Source: JAJNPS01 sp031378845 (lineage in GTDB: Bacteria > Pseudomonadota > Alphaproteobacteria > Rhodobacterales > Rhodobacteraceae). From it: 64,000 nucleotides of DNA. Shown one piece after another: positions 26,069 through 35,083 of this stretch. The translations under genes were made by a program, and so were the position numbers. Location: assembly GCA_031378845.1 (NCBI GenBank), contig JANNES010000015.1, positions 248,001 through 312,000 on the forward strand. The letters are read 5' to 3'. Position 1 is the first letter of the stretch; the number at the start of each line of letters is the position of its first letter. Below the pieces are notes generated by a model. The model worked only from the letters and a program-made list of their open reading frames with translations. It did not search any database and was not told the DNA's origin.

Positions 26069-26355
26069 CACAGGTACCCCACAGTTCATCCGGCCTGAGC
26101 GTCCGGTCGTTTCCGTCTCGGCCAATGTCTTTGCCGCGCGTGGGACGGCAATGGTGTACAGCCCCGTGCCACAGGCCTGGCGTCGAGAGTCTTTACGTCT
26201 GGAGGGCTGGAACAAACCCGTGAGTACTGTCGCGCTCAAGCGGATTCGGATCGACCTCAGTCACGCATCTGGTGGTCGCGTTCTGGGCAATTGCTTTCAC
26301 CATTCAACCAGATCAACCAGTTTCAAAAGGCAAAACGCAGTAAACCACCGTAGTG

Positions 26356-26365
26356 ATGACGTCAT
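26356..26365. promoter_or_regulatory. Palindrome ATGACGTCAT upstream of the surface-protein operon
   Basis: A perfect 10-bp palindrome lies in the AT-richer gap about 290 bp upstream of the surface-protein start and about 100 bp upstream of the transposase remnant. It could be an operator. A short palindrome can arise by chance, so support is weak. Confidence 0.25.
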
Positions 26366-26465
26366 TAACTCTTTCGCATTCAACGATTGCAATAGTCGCC
26401 GGAACCATGTCAAGCCAAAGGTACCGTTTCATCTGAGGGGATATCCTCGTTGCTACATTTGGCCT

Positions 26466-26822
26466 ATGGATGTGGCCCATACACAACATTTGTCTGAGGC
26501 GGCCCTGATATTCCGTGGTCCGGGCTCATGGCCAGAACATGACGACGCCAGCATTGGCAGGCTGATATCAAGATCACCGCGCATTGGTCATCGCGGGTGG
26601 CGTACCCTGCCGCGGCTGGACAACGGCCTTGATGGATTGCAGCCGGCAGTCCCGCACCTGCCGCCGTCGGCGCTGCACGGGTGCCTTCGGCGGCAAGGCA
26701 TCTTACACCTGCCTGAGATCGAAGGGGATAAGCCAAAGCGCCAGCGGTCCGATCGCGACCACGTCGGCGTCTTTCACATCGACATCGCCGCAGGGCAGAC
26801 GTCAAATGCCGGTCCGTTGTGA
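26466..26822 (+). pseudogene. Degenerate IS481-like transposase remnant
   Basis: The plus-strand frame from an ATG at 26466 contains LDNGLDGLQPAVPHL, SALHGCLRRQGILHLPEIEGDK and VGVFHIDIAAGQT, which line up with transposases carrying LPLDDCLYALQPTIPHLT, SSLHRCLQRHGISRLP-EGDKP and IGYFHIDIAEVQTAEG (recalled from annotated insertion sequences). Just before this block the matching residues (ALVIA, compare AIIVAFR) sit in a different frame, so there is a frameshift near 26590-26600. The protein stops soon after the first catalytic-core Asp. No flanking terminal repeats were found. Confidence 0.6.
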
Positions 26823-27401
26823 AGGCCTTTCGTGGTAACTTGGCAAACGAAGAGCGACCCAACAGCGGCGGACAGGATCGGTGACGGCCGCGTTCAGGTC
26901 GGACGCAGCGGAGCAGGTCGTGGGGGACGGCGATGCGATCAGCAAGGTTACCAGACGGTTTGGGACCCGCGAGATTTTTGCAAAAGCCCAGGAAATTGCG
27001 CGGGAAATTCGCAATACTCTGCGAATCTGACACGACCACGGGACAGCTGACCGCTTGATTCAAGATGCTGATGCATTCTGGTTGTCATGAGCGTGCGTCT
27101 ATTCCCGTACGACCAGCTTTCGCGACATCCTGCCCGCATTGCCATCGGCAAGCTGATTGCCAAGCCGTGGGCAGGGCTGCGATGTCGCGCGGGATGATGG
27201 CGTCTGCGGACGAAGGCCCCCCCGTGCAAGGCCATCGCAATTCACCGTGCTGTGGCGGACATTTTTTGCGCATCTTTAACAACCTCAGGTTGCAAATTCG
27301 GCCATTTTTTTCGCCATCCCACCGTCAATAAAGTTCGCCCTCCGGTTGCCTGCGCTCTAGGTTGAAGGGCGGGCGGGAATGCCCCCAGACAGAGGTGCCA
27401 A
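26823..27401. other. Non-coding remnant region downstream of the transposase fragment
   Basis: About 580 bp with no recognised gene. The portion just after 26822 may be further decayed transposase sequence. The stretch closest to 27402 must hold the promoter of the hydrolase gene, including an AT-richer segment around 27255-27330. Confidence 0.4.
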
Positions 27402-28727
27402 ATGATCAGACCGCTTGCCGTGATGTCGTTGCTGGCCTCCACCGGGGCTGGACTGGCGCAGGACCTTGCGTCACACGATAACCGGATTGACCTGATGCGG
27501 TCGGATGCGCCGGATCTGGCAAGGCCGGGACCGTTCACGGTCGGGGTCCAGACGCTGAACGTGGCGAACCCGGATCAGCTGGACATCGTGAACGTGACGG
27601 GTCCCGACGCCATGCCGCGCCATGACCGCCCGCTGACGCTGGAAGTCTGGTATCCGGCGACAGGGCCAAAGCCTCAAGGCGTGCAGGCCTATGACGGCGT
27701 GCTGATCCGTGACGGCCAGCGCCGGGTCACGCTTTATGGCGCGGCGGTTCGCGATGCCGCGCCCGATGCGGCGGGCGGGCCCTATCCTTTGATCGTGATC
27801 TCGCACGGCTATCCTGGGAACCGGTATCTGATGGCGCATCTGGGCGAGAATCTCGCCAGCAAAGGCTACGTCACGGTGTCGATCGACCACACCGACAGCA
27901 CCTATGACAGTCAGTTGGCGTTCGGCAGTACGCTGGTCAACCGGCCCCTCGATCAGCTGTTCGTCCTGAACCAGATCGACGCGCTGTCCAAAACCGAAGG
28001 ATCGCTCCTGAAAGGATTGGTCGATGCGCGGAATACCGGGCTGATCGGCTATTCCATGGGGGGGTACGGTGCGGTGATCCTTGCGGGCGGTGGCGTGACC
28101 GGCGCGAGCACGCAGTTCGACTGGGGTGCTCCGGCAGGCACGCTCAAGGTGCATCAGGACGGCACCGAGACGCACGCCGCGCTGCCTGATCCGCGGATCA
28201 AGGCGATGGTAGCGTTTGCGCCATGGGGGCGGAATGCGGGGTTCTGGGATGCGACGGTGCTCGCCAATATCCGCACACCGATGATGTTCATCGCAGGCAG
28301 CAAGGACGATGTGTCGCTTTATGAGGGCGGCACGCGCACGATCTTTGAAGAGGCGGTGAATGCGGACCGCTACCTGCTGACGTTTGTCGGCGCCAACCAC
28401 AACGCCGGTGCGCCGATGCCCGCCCCTGCAGAGTCGTGGATGCCTGCGGAGGGCTTGGATTTCATCCCCGCCGAACACTACACCGACGCGGTCTGGGACA
28501 ATGTCCGGATGAACAACATCGCCCAGCATTTCACCACCGCTTATTTTGGCAAGATGCTTAAGGGCGATGCCGGGATGGACCGCTATCTGTCGCTGGTGGA
28601 ACTGGCCGAGGATGGCGTGGTGGACCGCGACGAGACGGGCAAGCCAAAGCCGACAGAGACCCATTGGGCGGGCTTTGCGTTGCGCAGCGCGGTCGGCCTG
28701 CGGCTGGAGCATAGAACCGCGCCCTGA
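27402..28727 (+). CDS. Secreted alpha/beta hydrolase, dienelactone-hydrolase-like
   Basis: A 441-aa protein with a signal peptide (MIRPLAVMSLLASTGAGLAQ). The alpha/beta hydrolase fold shows PLIVISHGYPGNRY (oxyanion loop), the nucleophile elbow GYSMGGYG, a late acidic strand MMFIAGSKDDVS, and a catalytic His in VGANHNAGA. Size and secretion resemble platelet-activating-factor acetylhydrolase-like or dienelactone-hydrolase-like esterases. The substrate is unknown. GAGG lies 7 nt before the ATG. It is convergent with gyrB; GGGCCG (28732) and CGGCCC (28750) between them could form a shared terminator. Confidence 0.8.
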   Translation: MIRPLAVMSLLASTGAGLAQDLASHDNRIDLMRSDAPDLARPGPFTVGVQTLNVANPDQLDIVNVTGPDAMPRHDRPLTLEVWYPATGPKPQGVQAYDGVLIRDGQRRVTLYGAAVRDAAPDAAGGPYPLIVISHGYPGNRYLMAHLGENLASKGYVTVSIDHTDSTYDSQLAFGSTLVNRPLDQLFVLNQIDALSKTEGSLLKGLVDARNTGLIGYSMGGYGAVILAGGGVTGASTQFDWGAPAGTLKVHQDGTETHAALPDPRIKAMVAFAPWGRNAGFWDATVLANIRTPMMFIAGSKDDVSLYEGGTRTIFEEAVNADRYLLTFVGANHNAGAPMPAPAESWMPAEGLDFIPAEHYTDAVWDNVRMNNIAQHFTTAYFGKMLKGDAGMDRYLSLVELAEDGVVDRDETGKPKPTETHWAGFALRSAVGLRLEHRTAP

Positions 28728-28731
28728 CTCG

Positions 28732-28755
28732 GGCCGAGGATTTACCCCCGGCCCT
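28732..28755. terminator. Possible bidirectional terminator between hydrolase and gyrB
   Basis: The 6-bp arms GGGCCG (28732-28737) and CGGCCC (28750-28755) flank a 12-nt loop between two convergent stops. The stem is short and there is no T-run, so support is modest. Confidence 0.35.
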
Positions 28756-28760
28756 CTGGG

Positions 28761-31211
28761 TCAGAAATCCAGATGCTGCACGTCCAGCGCGTTGGCCTGG
28801 ATAAACTCGCGCCGGGGTTCGACCACATCGCCCATCAGTTTGGTAAAGATGTCGTCCGCCTCGGCCAGGTCATCGACCTTGACCTGCAACAGGGTGCGCG
28901 CCTCGGGGTCCAGCGTGGTTTCCCACAGCTGTTCGGGGTTCATCTCGCCCAGGCCCTTGTAGCGTTGCAGGGTCAGGCCTTTTTCGCCCTCGGCCAGAAC
29001 GGACTTCAACAGGTCGATCGGCCCGTGGATCATCTGCTCTCGATCTTTGCGGATCAGGCGGGCCGGGTCACGGTAGACATGGGCATTCTGGCCCGCGACA
29101 TGACCCAGACGGCGCGCTTCACCAGAGCGCAGGACGGCACCGTCAAGGGTACGCAACTCCTCGACCCCGCGCAGGATACGCGACAGTCGAATGCCGTGGT
29201 CTTGCGTGATGCGCCCGGCCCAGCCGCGTTCATATTCCAGCGCCACGAGGTTCAGACGCTTGGCCACGGTGTCGGCCACGGCCTGCAGATCGGCTTCGGC
29301 ACTACCGGGATCAAACGCCCCCGCAAGTGCCGCCTGCTCCAGGATCGCCCGAGGATAATGCGTCGGAAACGACTCCAGCACCTTGCGAAAGGCCCGCGCC
29401 CCCTCGATCACACGGGCGAGGTCGGCGCCGGCAATCTCTTCACCCGAGGGCAGGCGCAGGACGGCGCCCTCAACCCCCATCTCGACCAGATAATCCTCCA
29501 GCGCGGCCTGATCCTTGAGGTAGACCTCGGACCGACCCCGCGCCACTTTGTACAAGGGCGGCTGCGCGATATAGAGGTATCCCCCCTCGATCAGCGACGG
29601 CATCTGGCGGAAGAAGAAGGTCAGCAACAGGGTGCGGATATGCGCGCCGTCCACATCGGCGTCGGTCATGATGACGACCTTGTGGTAGCGCAGCTTGCCG
29701 ATGTCAAATTCGTCGCGCCCGATGCCGGTGCCCAGCGCGGTGATCAAGGTGCCGATCTCCTGGCTGCCGAGCATGCGGTCAAAGCGCGCGCGTTCCACGT
29801 TCAGGATCTTGCCGCGCAGTGGCAGGACCGCTTGATTGGAGCGTGAACGGCCCTGTTTGGCGGAACCACCGGCAGAGTCACCCTCGACAAGGAATATCTC
29901 GGATTTCGCGGGGTCGCGTTCCTGACAATCGGCCAGCTTGCCGGGCAAGGACGCGATATCCAGCGCGGTCTTGCGCCGGGTCAGTTCACGCGCCTTGCGG
30001 GCAGCCTCGCGGGCCAAGGCCGCCTCGATGATCTTGCCGACGATGCTGCGCGCGGGGCCGGGGTTTTCCTCGAACCATTCGGCGAGCTTTTCGTTCACCA
30101 GATTCTCGACCGCCGGGCGGACCTCGGACGAGACCAGCTTGTCCTTGGTTTGTGACGAAAACTTCGGGTCCGGCGCCTTGACCGACAAGACACAGGTCAG
30201 ACCCTCGCGCGCATCGTCCCCGGTAAAGTCGATTTTCTCGCGTTTCGCGATGCCGGATGTCTGCGCATAGGAATTGATCGTGCGTGTCAGTGCGCCCCGG
30301 AAACCGGCCAGATGGGTGCCGCCGTCGCGCTGCGGGATGTTGTTGGTAAACGGCAGCACCATTTCGTTGTAGCTGTCGTTCCACCACATCGCGACCTCGA
30401 CCACGATGCCGTTGCGTTCACCGATCATGTAGATCGGTTCGGCAATGACCGCCTGTTTGGAGCGGTCCAGATATTTGACGAATTCCTTGACGCCGCCTTC
30501 GTAGAAAAGCTCTGTCCGGACAGGTTCAGGGTGGCGCGCGTCCTCGATGATGATGCGCACGCCGGAGTTCAGGAACGCCAGTTCACGAAGCCGGTTTTCC
30601 AGCGTCTTGAACTGGTAATCCAGATCGGAAAACGTGCCCTCGGGCCGATTCGTCTTGGCCGATGCCAAAAAGCGGACCTCGGTCCCCTTCATGCCCGGTG
30701 CGGGTCCGACATCATGGACATGCACCGTGCAGTCGCCATCCTCGAACCGCGCACGGTACTCGCGACCGTTGCGCCAGACCGTCAGCTCCAGCCATTCCGA
30801 CAAGGCATTGACGACCGACACCCCAACGCCGTGCAAACCGCCCGACACCTTGTAGGCATTGCCACTGTCGTCGGTGTTGTTGAATTTGCCGCCCGCGTGC
30901 AGCTGGGTCATGATGACCTCGGCCGCCGAGACGCCCTCTTCTTGGTGGATATCAACCGGAATGCCGCGCCCGTTATCGCGCACCGAAACACTGTCATCGG
31001 CATGGATTTTAACGGTGACGGCGGTGGCGTGACCGGCCAGAGCTTCGTCAATCCCGTTATCGACGACCTCATAGACCATGTGGTGCAGACCCGACCCGTC
31101 GTCGGTATCGCCGATATACATGCCGGGCCGTTTGCGAACAGCCTCTAACCCTCTGAGAACCTTGATGGAATCGGCGTCGTAGGCGGACGTGTTCTTGGGC
31201 TCTGCGGCCAT
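28761..31211 (-). CDS. gyrB: DNA gyrase subunit B
   Basis: An 816-aa type II topoisomerase ATPase subunit that supercoils DNA with GyrA. GHKL ATPase motifs: EVVDNGIDEA, RDNGRGIPVD, GGLHGVGVSVVNALS. Transducer domain in the middle; TOPRIM motifs EGDSAGGSAKQGR and DADVDGAHIRTLL; conserved C-terminus RYKGLGEMNPEQLWETTLDP. Start at 31211 (MAAEPKN...) with GAGG 12 nt upstream; a 9-codon longer frame is less likely. It is separated from recF by the phytase, LysE and GNAT genes, unlike the usual dnaA-dnaN-recF-gyrB run. Confidence 0.97.
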   Translation of the reverse strand: MAAEPKNTSAYDADSIKVLRGLEAVRKRPGMYIGDTDDGSGLHHMVYEVVDNGIDEALAGHATAVTVKIHADDSVSVRDNGRGIPVDIHQEEGVSAAEVIMTQLHAGGKFNNTDDSGNAYKVSGGLHGVGVSVVNALSEWLELTVWRNGREYRARFEDGDCTVHVHDVGPAPGMKGTEVRFLASAKTNRPEGTFSDLDYQFKTLENRLRELAFLNSGVRIIIEDARHPEPVRTELFYEGGVKEFVKYLDRSKQAVIAEPIYMIGERNGIVVEVAMWWNDSYNEMVLPFTNNIPQRDGGTHLAGFRGALTRTINSYAQTSGIAKREKIDFTGDDAREGLTCVLSVKAPDPKFSSQTKDKLVSSEVRPAVENLVNEKLAEWFEENPGPARSIVGKIIEAALAREAARKARELTRRKTALDIASLPGKLADCQERDPAKSEIFLVEGDSAGGSAKQGRSRSNQAVLPLRGKILNVERARFDRMLGSQEIGTLITALGTGIGRDEFDIGKLRYHKVVIMTDADVDGAHIRTLLLTFFFRQMPSLIEGGYLYIAQPPLYKVARGRSEVYLKDQAALEDYLVEMGVEGAVLRLPSGEEIAGADLARVIEGARAFRKVLESFPTHYPRAILEQAALAGAFDPGSAEADLQAVADTVAKRLNLVALEYERGWAGRITQDHGIRLSRILRGVEELRTLDGAVLRSGEARRLGHVAGQNAHVYRDPARLIRKDREQMIHGPIDLLKSVLAEGEKGLTLQRYKGLGEMNPEQLWETTLDPEARTLLQVKVDDLAEADDIFTKLMGDVVEPRREFIQANALDVQHLDF

Positions 31212-31397
31212 CGATGACAAACCTCGTGAGTGACACACGATTTATAGCGGTTTAGGGCGGGATTGTCACGCCTTGGGCACAAGATTTAGGGGATCGGCAT
31301 GGCTTTGCCGCCAGACGCGAACAGGGCGCGTCATGGCCGTGTGATCTTGGTCGTCTAATCGCGGAACGATCCGAAAATCTTGCGATGGAGCCCGCCC

Positions 31398-32711
31398 ATG
31401 CCGCTGCCCGTTTTCCGACTTTTGACGATTGCTATGCTGAGTTCGGCGATCCCTGCGTCGGGTGTCGCGCAGACCGTGCCAGCCGTCATGCCGACGCTTG
31501 AGACGCCCAATCTGGGCGAAGAAACCGGCGATGCCGATGCCGACGATCCGGCCTTCTGGATCAACCCCGCCGACCCCGCACAGACCCGCGTGATCACGGC
31601 CGTCAAGAATGGCGGCATGCGCGTTTATGACCTGACCGGGGCCGAACTGCAAAGCATCGAGCGGGTCACGACCGGTGACGGCAAGGGCCGCATCAACAAT
31701 GTCGATGTGGTCTACGCCATGACGATGGCCGACGGCAGCACGGCGGATATCGCGGTCGCCTCGGACCGGGGACTGGATATCCTGCGCGTGTTCAAGATCG
31801 ACGCTGGCGGCACCTTGACGGACGTGACCGACCTGTCCGTCGGCCGCGCCTTTCCGACCAAGCCTGACCCGAAAGGCGGGGCAGATCTGGACAATCTGCT
31901 GGATGACCAGATGACGATTTACGGCATCACCGGCTGGAAGGCCGCCGATGGTCAGGTGATGGTCGCAGCCACCCAGCGCACCAACCCGCGTATCGGCATC
32001 TTTGCCCTGACCGCCAACGCCGATGGCACCGTGGCCGCCAGGCTTTTGCGCGACGTGCGGGTGCCGTTCGCCTTCATGGGGCAGGACCTGACGGTCGAAA
32101 ATGAGGATGACCCCTTGCTTGACTGGAGCCCGCAATTCGAGGGACTGGTGGCCGACAAGGTCTCGGGTGTAGTCTATGCCGGGCAAGAGGATGTTGGCAT
32201 TTGGCAGATCGACCCGATGGCCGGGACCATTGGCGAGGTCCCGCTGGTCACCACGCGCGGATCGATCGCAAGCCCCTTTACCATGCCCGACAGCATGATC
32301 GCGCGCGACGTGGAGGGGCTGACGATCTATTACGGTGCCACTCAGCGCTATCTCTTGGCCTCCAGCCAAGGGGGTGCCCATGGCGATGCGCGCGCGCCCG
32401 ATGCGCCCTATGACGACAGCTTTGTGGTGTTTCGCATTGATGACGTCTTTGCGCCATTGGGGTCGTTCAGCGTGGCGGCGCGTGACGGGACGGACGCGGT
32501 GCAAGAAAGCGACGGGGCGGATGTGATTGCAACCGCTTTGCCGGGATTTCCGAACGGGCTGTTCGTCACGCAAGACGGCTACAACGATGACTTGAATGGT
32601 CTGGATGGCGAGACCGCCGCCACCAACTTCAAGTTCGTCGACTGGGCGGCGATTGCGCAGAGTTTCACGCCGCCGCTTGGGGTCAACACCGCCTACGATC
32701 CACGGATGTGA
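31398..32711 (+). CDS. Secreted beta-propeller phytase (3-phytase)
   Basis: A 437-aa protein with a signal peptide (MPLPVFRLLTIAMLSSAIPASGVAQ). Beta-propeller phytase signatures: DADADDPAFWINP, GRINNVDVVY, EGLVADKVSGVVYAGQEDVG, EGLTIYYG and LPGFPNGLFVTQDG. Members hydrolyse phytate in a Ca2+-dependent manner and release phosphate, so a phosphate-scavenging exoenzyme is likely. The ATG at 31398 has GGAG 7 nt upstream, preferred over an upstream TTG. It is divergent from gyrB and convergent with the LysE gene. No Pho box was identified. Confidence 0.9.
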   Translation: MPLPVFRLLTIAMLSSAIPASGVAQTVPAVMPTLETPNLGEETGDADADDPAFWINPADPAQTRVITAVKNGGMRVYDLTGAELQSIERVTTGDGKGRINNVDVVYAMTMADGSTADIAVASDRGLDILRVFKIDAGGTLTDVTDLSVGRAFPTKPDPKGGADLDNLLDDQMTIYGITGWKAADGQVMVAATQRTNPRIGIFALTANADGTVAARLLRDVRVPFAFMGQDLTVENEDDPLLDWSPQFEGLVADKVSGVVYAGQEDVGIWQIDPMAGTIGEVPLVTTRGSIASPFTMPDSMIARDVEGLTIYYGATQRYLLASSQGGAHGDARAPDAPYDDSFVVFRIDDVFAPLGSFSVAARDGTDAVQESDGADVIATALPGFPNGLFVTQDGYNDDLNGLDGETAATNFKFVDWAAIAQSFTPPLGVNTAYDPRM

Positions 32712-32716
32712 ACAAC

Positions 32717-32748
32717 CGCCGCGCGCGCCGGTCTGGTGGCGCGCGGCG
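32717..32748. terminator. Strong GC hairpin between convergent phytase and LysE genes
   Basis: A perfect 10-bp stem CGCCGCGCGC (32717-32726) / GCGCGCGGCG (32739-32748) with a 12-nt loop, flanked by CAA/TTG, sits between two convergent stops. This placement fits a bidirectional terminator. Confidence 0.65.
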
Positions 32749-32759
32749 ATTGTGATCGA

Positions 32760-33380
32760 TCAGTTGGTTATTGCAATCACGATCCCGACGCCGATCAGCA
32801 AGATACCAGAGATGGCGTTGATGCGTCGCACGCTTTGGGGTGACGACAACAGCTGCCGCACCCGGTCGATGAAGAGTGCGAGCGCAAGGTTCCCGGCCAG
32901 CGGAATGGCGGCGGAGATCGCAAGAATGACCGTGATATCCCAGCCCGTCAGCCGCGTCAGGTCAAAGAACCCCGGCAGCATGCCCATGTAAAAGAGGATC
33001 GCCTTGGGGTTGCCGATCACCACCGCAAGGCCCGTCAACAAGCCCGCCAACCGCCCCGGTTTGGTCAACCGGCTGTCGGGCGTCAACTCGCCCGGTTTGC
33101 GCAGGAGCATGACGCCCATGAGCACAAAGACTGCTGCCGCAATCCATTGCAGAAGGACAAGAAATCCGCCGTAGACCGACAGAATCCAGCTGAGGCCAAA
33201 GATCGCTGCCAGAGGCCAGATCGCATCGCCAAAAACGACACCGACTGCCAGAGGCCAGGCACTCCCAAACCCGCCCGACAAAGTGCGGGCTGTCAGCGCC
33301 ACCCAGACCGGCCCCGGCACAGCCCAGAGCGCGAACATGCCCGCCGCATAAAGCAGCATCTGCTGCAACGTGATCGTCAT
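32760..33380 (-). CDS. LysE/RhtB-family amino-acid exporter
   Basis: A 206-aa inner-membrane protein with five to six hydrophobic segments and the family signature WAVPGPVWVALTARTLSGGF near the N-terminus (GPxxxx... after TM1), then IGNPKAILFYMGMLPGFFD in the middle. Members export basic or neutral amino acids or homoserine lactones; the substrate is unknown. The start MTITLQQML at 33380 lies 13 bp downstream of the GNAT stop, so the two form an operon with recF upstream. Confidence 0.88.
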   Translation of the reverse strand: MTITLQQMLLYAAGMFALWAVPGPVWVALTARTLSGGFGSAWPLAVGVVFGDAIWPLAAIFGLSWILSVYGGFLVLLQWIAAAVFVLMGVMLLRKPGELTPDSRLTKPGRLAGLLTGLAVVIGNPKAILFYMGMLPGFFDLTRLTGWDITVILAISAAIPLAGNLALALFIDRVRQLLSSPQSVRRINAISGILLIGVGIVIAITN

Positions 33381-33393
33381 CGTCAGCGCCCCA

Positions 33394-33918
33394 TCAGAAC
33401 AGATTGCCCAAGAAGTCCAGCGGGGCCGCCGGATCCCACGCCTTGTCACCAAGCGGCAGCACCATCAAGGCCTTTGCCACCGCCACCTGAACAGCTCCCA
33501 TCCGCGCCCCGGTGAGGTCGATCCAGGTCATTGGATTGCGCGCTGAGACAAAGCCGGCTGCGGGGTAGATGCGCGCCGTTCCGAACAGCAACATGAACCG
33601 TGCCGGACTCGCTTTTGCCTCCGCAATGGCTGCCTGCAAGAGGGTCGCGGCGATCCCCTTGCCGCGATGGTCGGGATCGGTCGCAACCTCGGCAAGTCCC
33701 GCGATATCCATCAGCTGATCGCCAATGCGGATCGCCCGCAAGGTCAGCGCGAGATGCCCCACCACATGCGGGTCGCGGGCCAACAGGCGCATGTGGTGGC
33801 GCTGCTGGTAAAAGCTGCGCCCGCCAAAGTCGGTTCCAAAGCACCGTGCAAGCAGCGCCGCGATCTCGACCTCTTGTGCCGGGCTCAGCCGCGCCTCGGG
33901 GACGGTTTCAATCTGCAT
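33394..33918 (-). CDS. GNAT-family N-acetyltransferase
   Basis: A 174-aa protein with the GNAT acetyl-CoA binding loop in VATDPDHRGKGIAATLLQAA (R/Q-x-x-G-x-G/A) at about residue 80-100 and a following beta-alpha unit ending FGTARIYPAAGFV. The substrate is not predictable. It lies 9 bp downstream of recF and 13 bp upstream of the LysE-type exporter gene, so it probably forms an operon with both. It could acetylate the exporter's substrate, but that is speculation. Confidence 0.82.
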   Translation of the reverse strand: MQIETVPEARLSPAQEVEIAALLARCFGTDFGGRSFYQQRHHMRLLARDPHVVGHLALTLRAIRIGDQLMDIAGLAEVATDPDHRGKGIAATLLQAAIAEAKASPARFMLLFGTARIYPAAGFVSARNPMTWIDLTGARMGAVQVAVAKALMVLPLGDKAWDPAAPLDFLGNLF

Positions 33919-33927
33919 CGACGCACC

Positions 33928-35031
33928 TCATCCCGACACCGTCCTGCTTGTGCCGTGGTCATCGGTGACCGCGATGATCTGCGCCCGGTCACCCAGACTG
34001 TCAAAAAGCACCGCCTCGGTCCCCGTCATGATCGCCTGCGCACCCAATGCGCATATCTCGTCATAAAGGGCCGCGCGCCGGTCCGCGTCCAGATGTGCTG
34101 CCACCTCGTCAAGCAAAAGAACCGGCGCGCGCCCCAGATCGGCGGCCAGCGCGCGGGCATTGGCGAGTATCAGGCTGATGAGCAGCGCCTTTTGCTCGCC
34201 AGTGGAGGACTGATCCGCGGGCACGCCCTTGGCCGCGTAGATCGCCCGCAGGTCGGTGCGGTGCGGACCCAAGAGCGTGCGCCCCGCCGCCATGTCGCGC
34301 CGCCGCCCCTCGGCCCAGGCCAGCGCGAGGTCCTCGGGAGCCAGTTCCGGTGCGTCCTCCGGGCCCGTCAGCGACAGATCAGCATGGGGAAAGACGGTAT
34401 CGGCGGTCCCCTGCGTCTCGGCCAGCCGGGCAAGTGCCGCGTCGCGGTGGGCGATGATCAGGCCAGCCGCCTCGGCCATCCGATGCTCCAGCACGCTGTA
34501 CCAGGCCGCATCCGTGACCTGGTCTTTCAGCAGGCGGTTGCGGTCGCGCATCGCTTTTTCGTAGTCGAGCACGACCTCGGCATGAACCGGGTAAAATGAC
34601 AGCGTCAGCCGGTCGACAAACCGGCGGCGCCCTTCCGCCGCCTCGATCCAGAGCCGGTCCATTGCGGGCACCAGCCACAGTACCCGGCAGATATGGCCAA
34701 GCATGCTTTGCGTGGCAGCCTTGCCGTCGATGCGCACGACGCGGGGCTCAGCCCCTTCGGCAAAAGTGTCGATCTCATGATCCGCAGCCAATCCCCGCAC
34801 CGACGCGGTGACCTTCCAGCCCAGCGCTTCGGGCTTTCGCGCAAGCTCCGCCGTGGTGGCACGTCGCAAACCACGACCGGGTGACAACAGCGACACCGCC
34901 TCCAGCACATTGGTCTTGCCAGCACCATTCGGGCCGACAATCGCCACGGCTCGCCCGTCAAAGGCAAGCCGCGTCGCGCGGTGGCTGCGAAAATGCGACA
35001 AGGTCAAAGAGGTTATGGCAAGCCCGCTCAC
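33928..35031 (-). CDS. recF: DNA replication/repair protein RecF
   Basis: A 367-aa SMC-like ATPase that loads RecA at gaps with RecO/RecR. Walker A is GPNGAGKTNVLEAVS, the ABC signature STGEQKALLISLILANA, and Walker B LLLDEVAAHLDADRRAAL. The start is a GTG at 35031 with AGGG 6-7 nt upstream; a TTG five codons earlier (35046) is also open. It is the third gene of the dnaA-dnaN-recF run, 50 bp after dnaN. Confidence 0.93.
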   Translation of the reverse strand: MSGLAITSLTLSHFRSHRATRLAFDGRAVAIVGPNGAGKTNVLEAVSLLSPGRGLRRATTAELARKPEALGWKVTASVRGLAADHEIDTFAEGAEPRVVRIDGKAATQSMLGHICRVLWLVPAMDRLWIEAAEGRRRFVDRLTLSFYPVHAEVVLDYEKAMRDRNRLLKDQVTDAAWYSVLEHRMAEAAGLIIAHRDAALARLAETQGTADTVFPHADLSLTGPEDAPELAPEDLALAWAEGRRRDMAAGRTLLGPHRTDLRAIYAAKGVPADQSSTGEQKALLISLILANARALAADLGRAPVLLLDEVAAHLDADRRAALYDEICALGAQAIMTGTEAVLFDSLGDRAQIIAVTDDHGTSRTVSG

Positions 35032-35083
35032 GGTCTGCCCTTTCAAAAGAAAATGGCCCGCCGGGAAAGGTCAGGCCCTTGCG

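Noticed and set aside
26464..27063. 199-codon minus-strand frame opposite the transposase remnant
   Set aside because: It is antisense to the recognisable transposase blocks and looks like a shadow.
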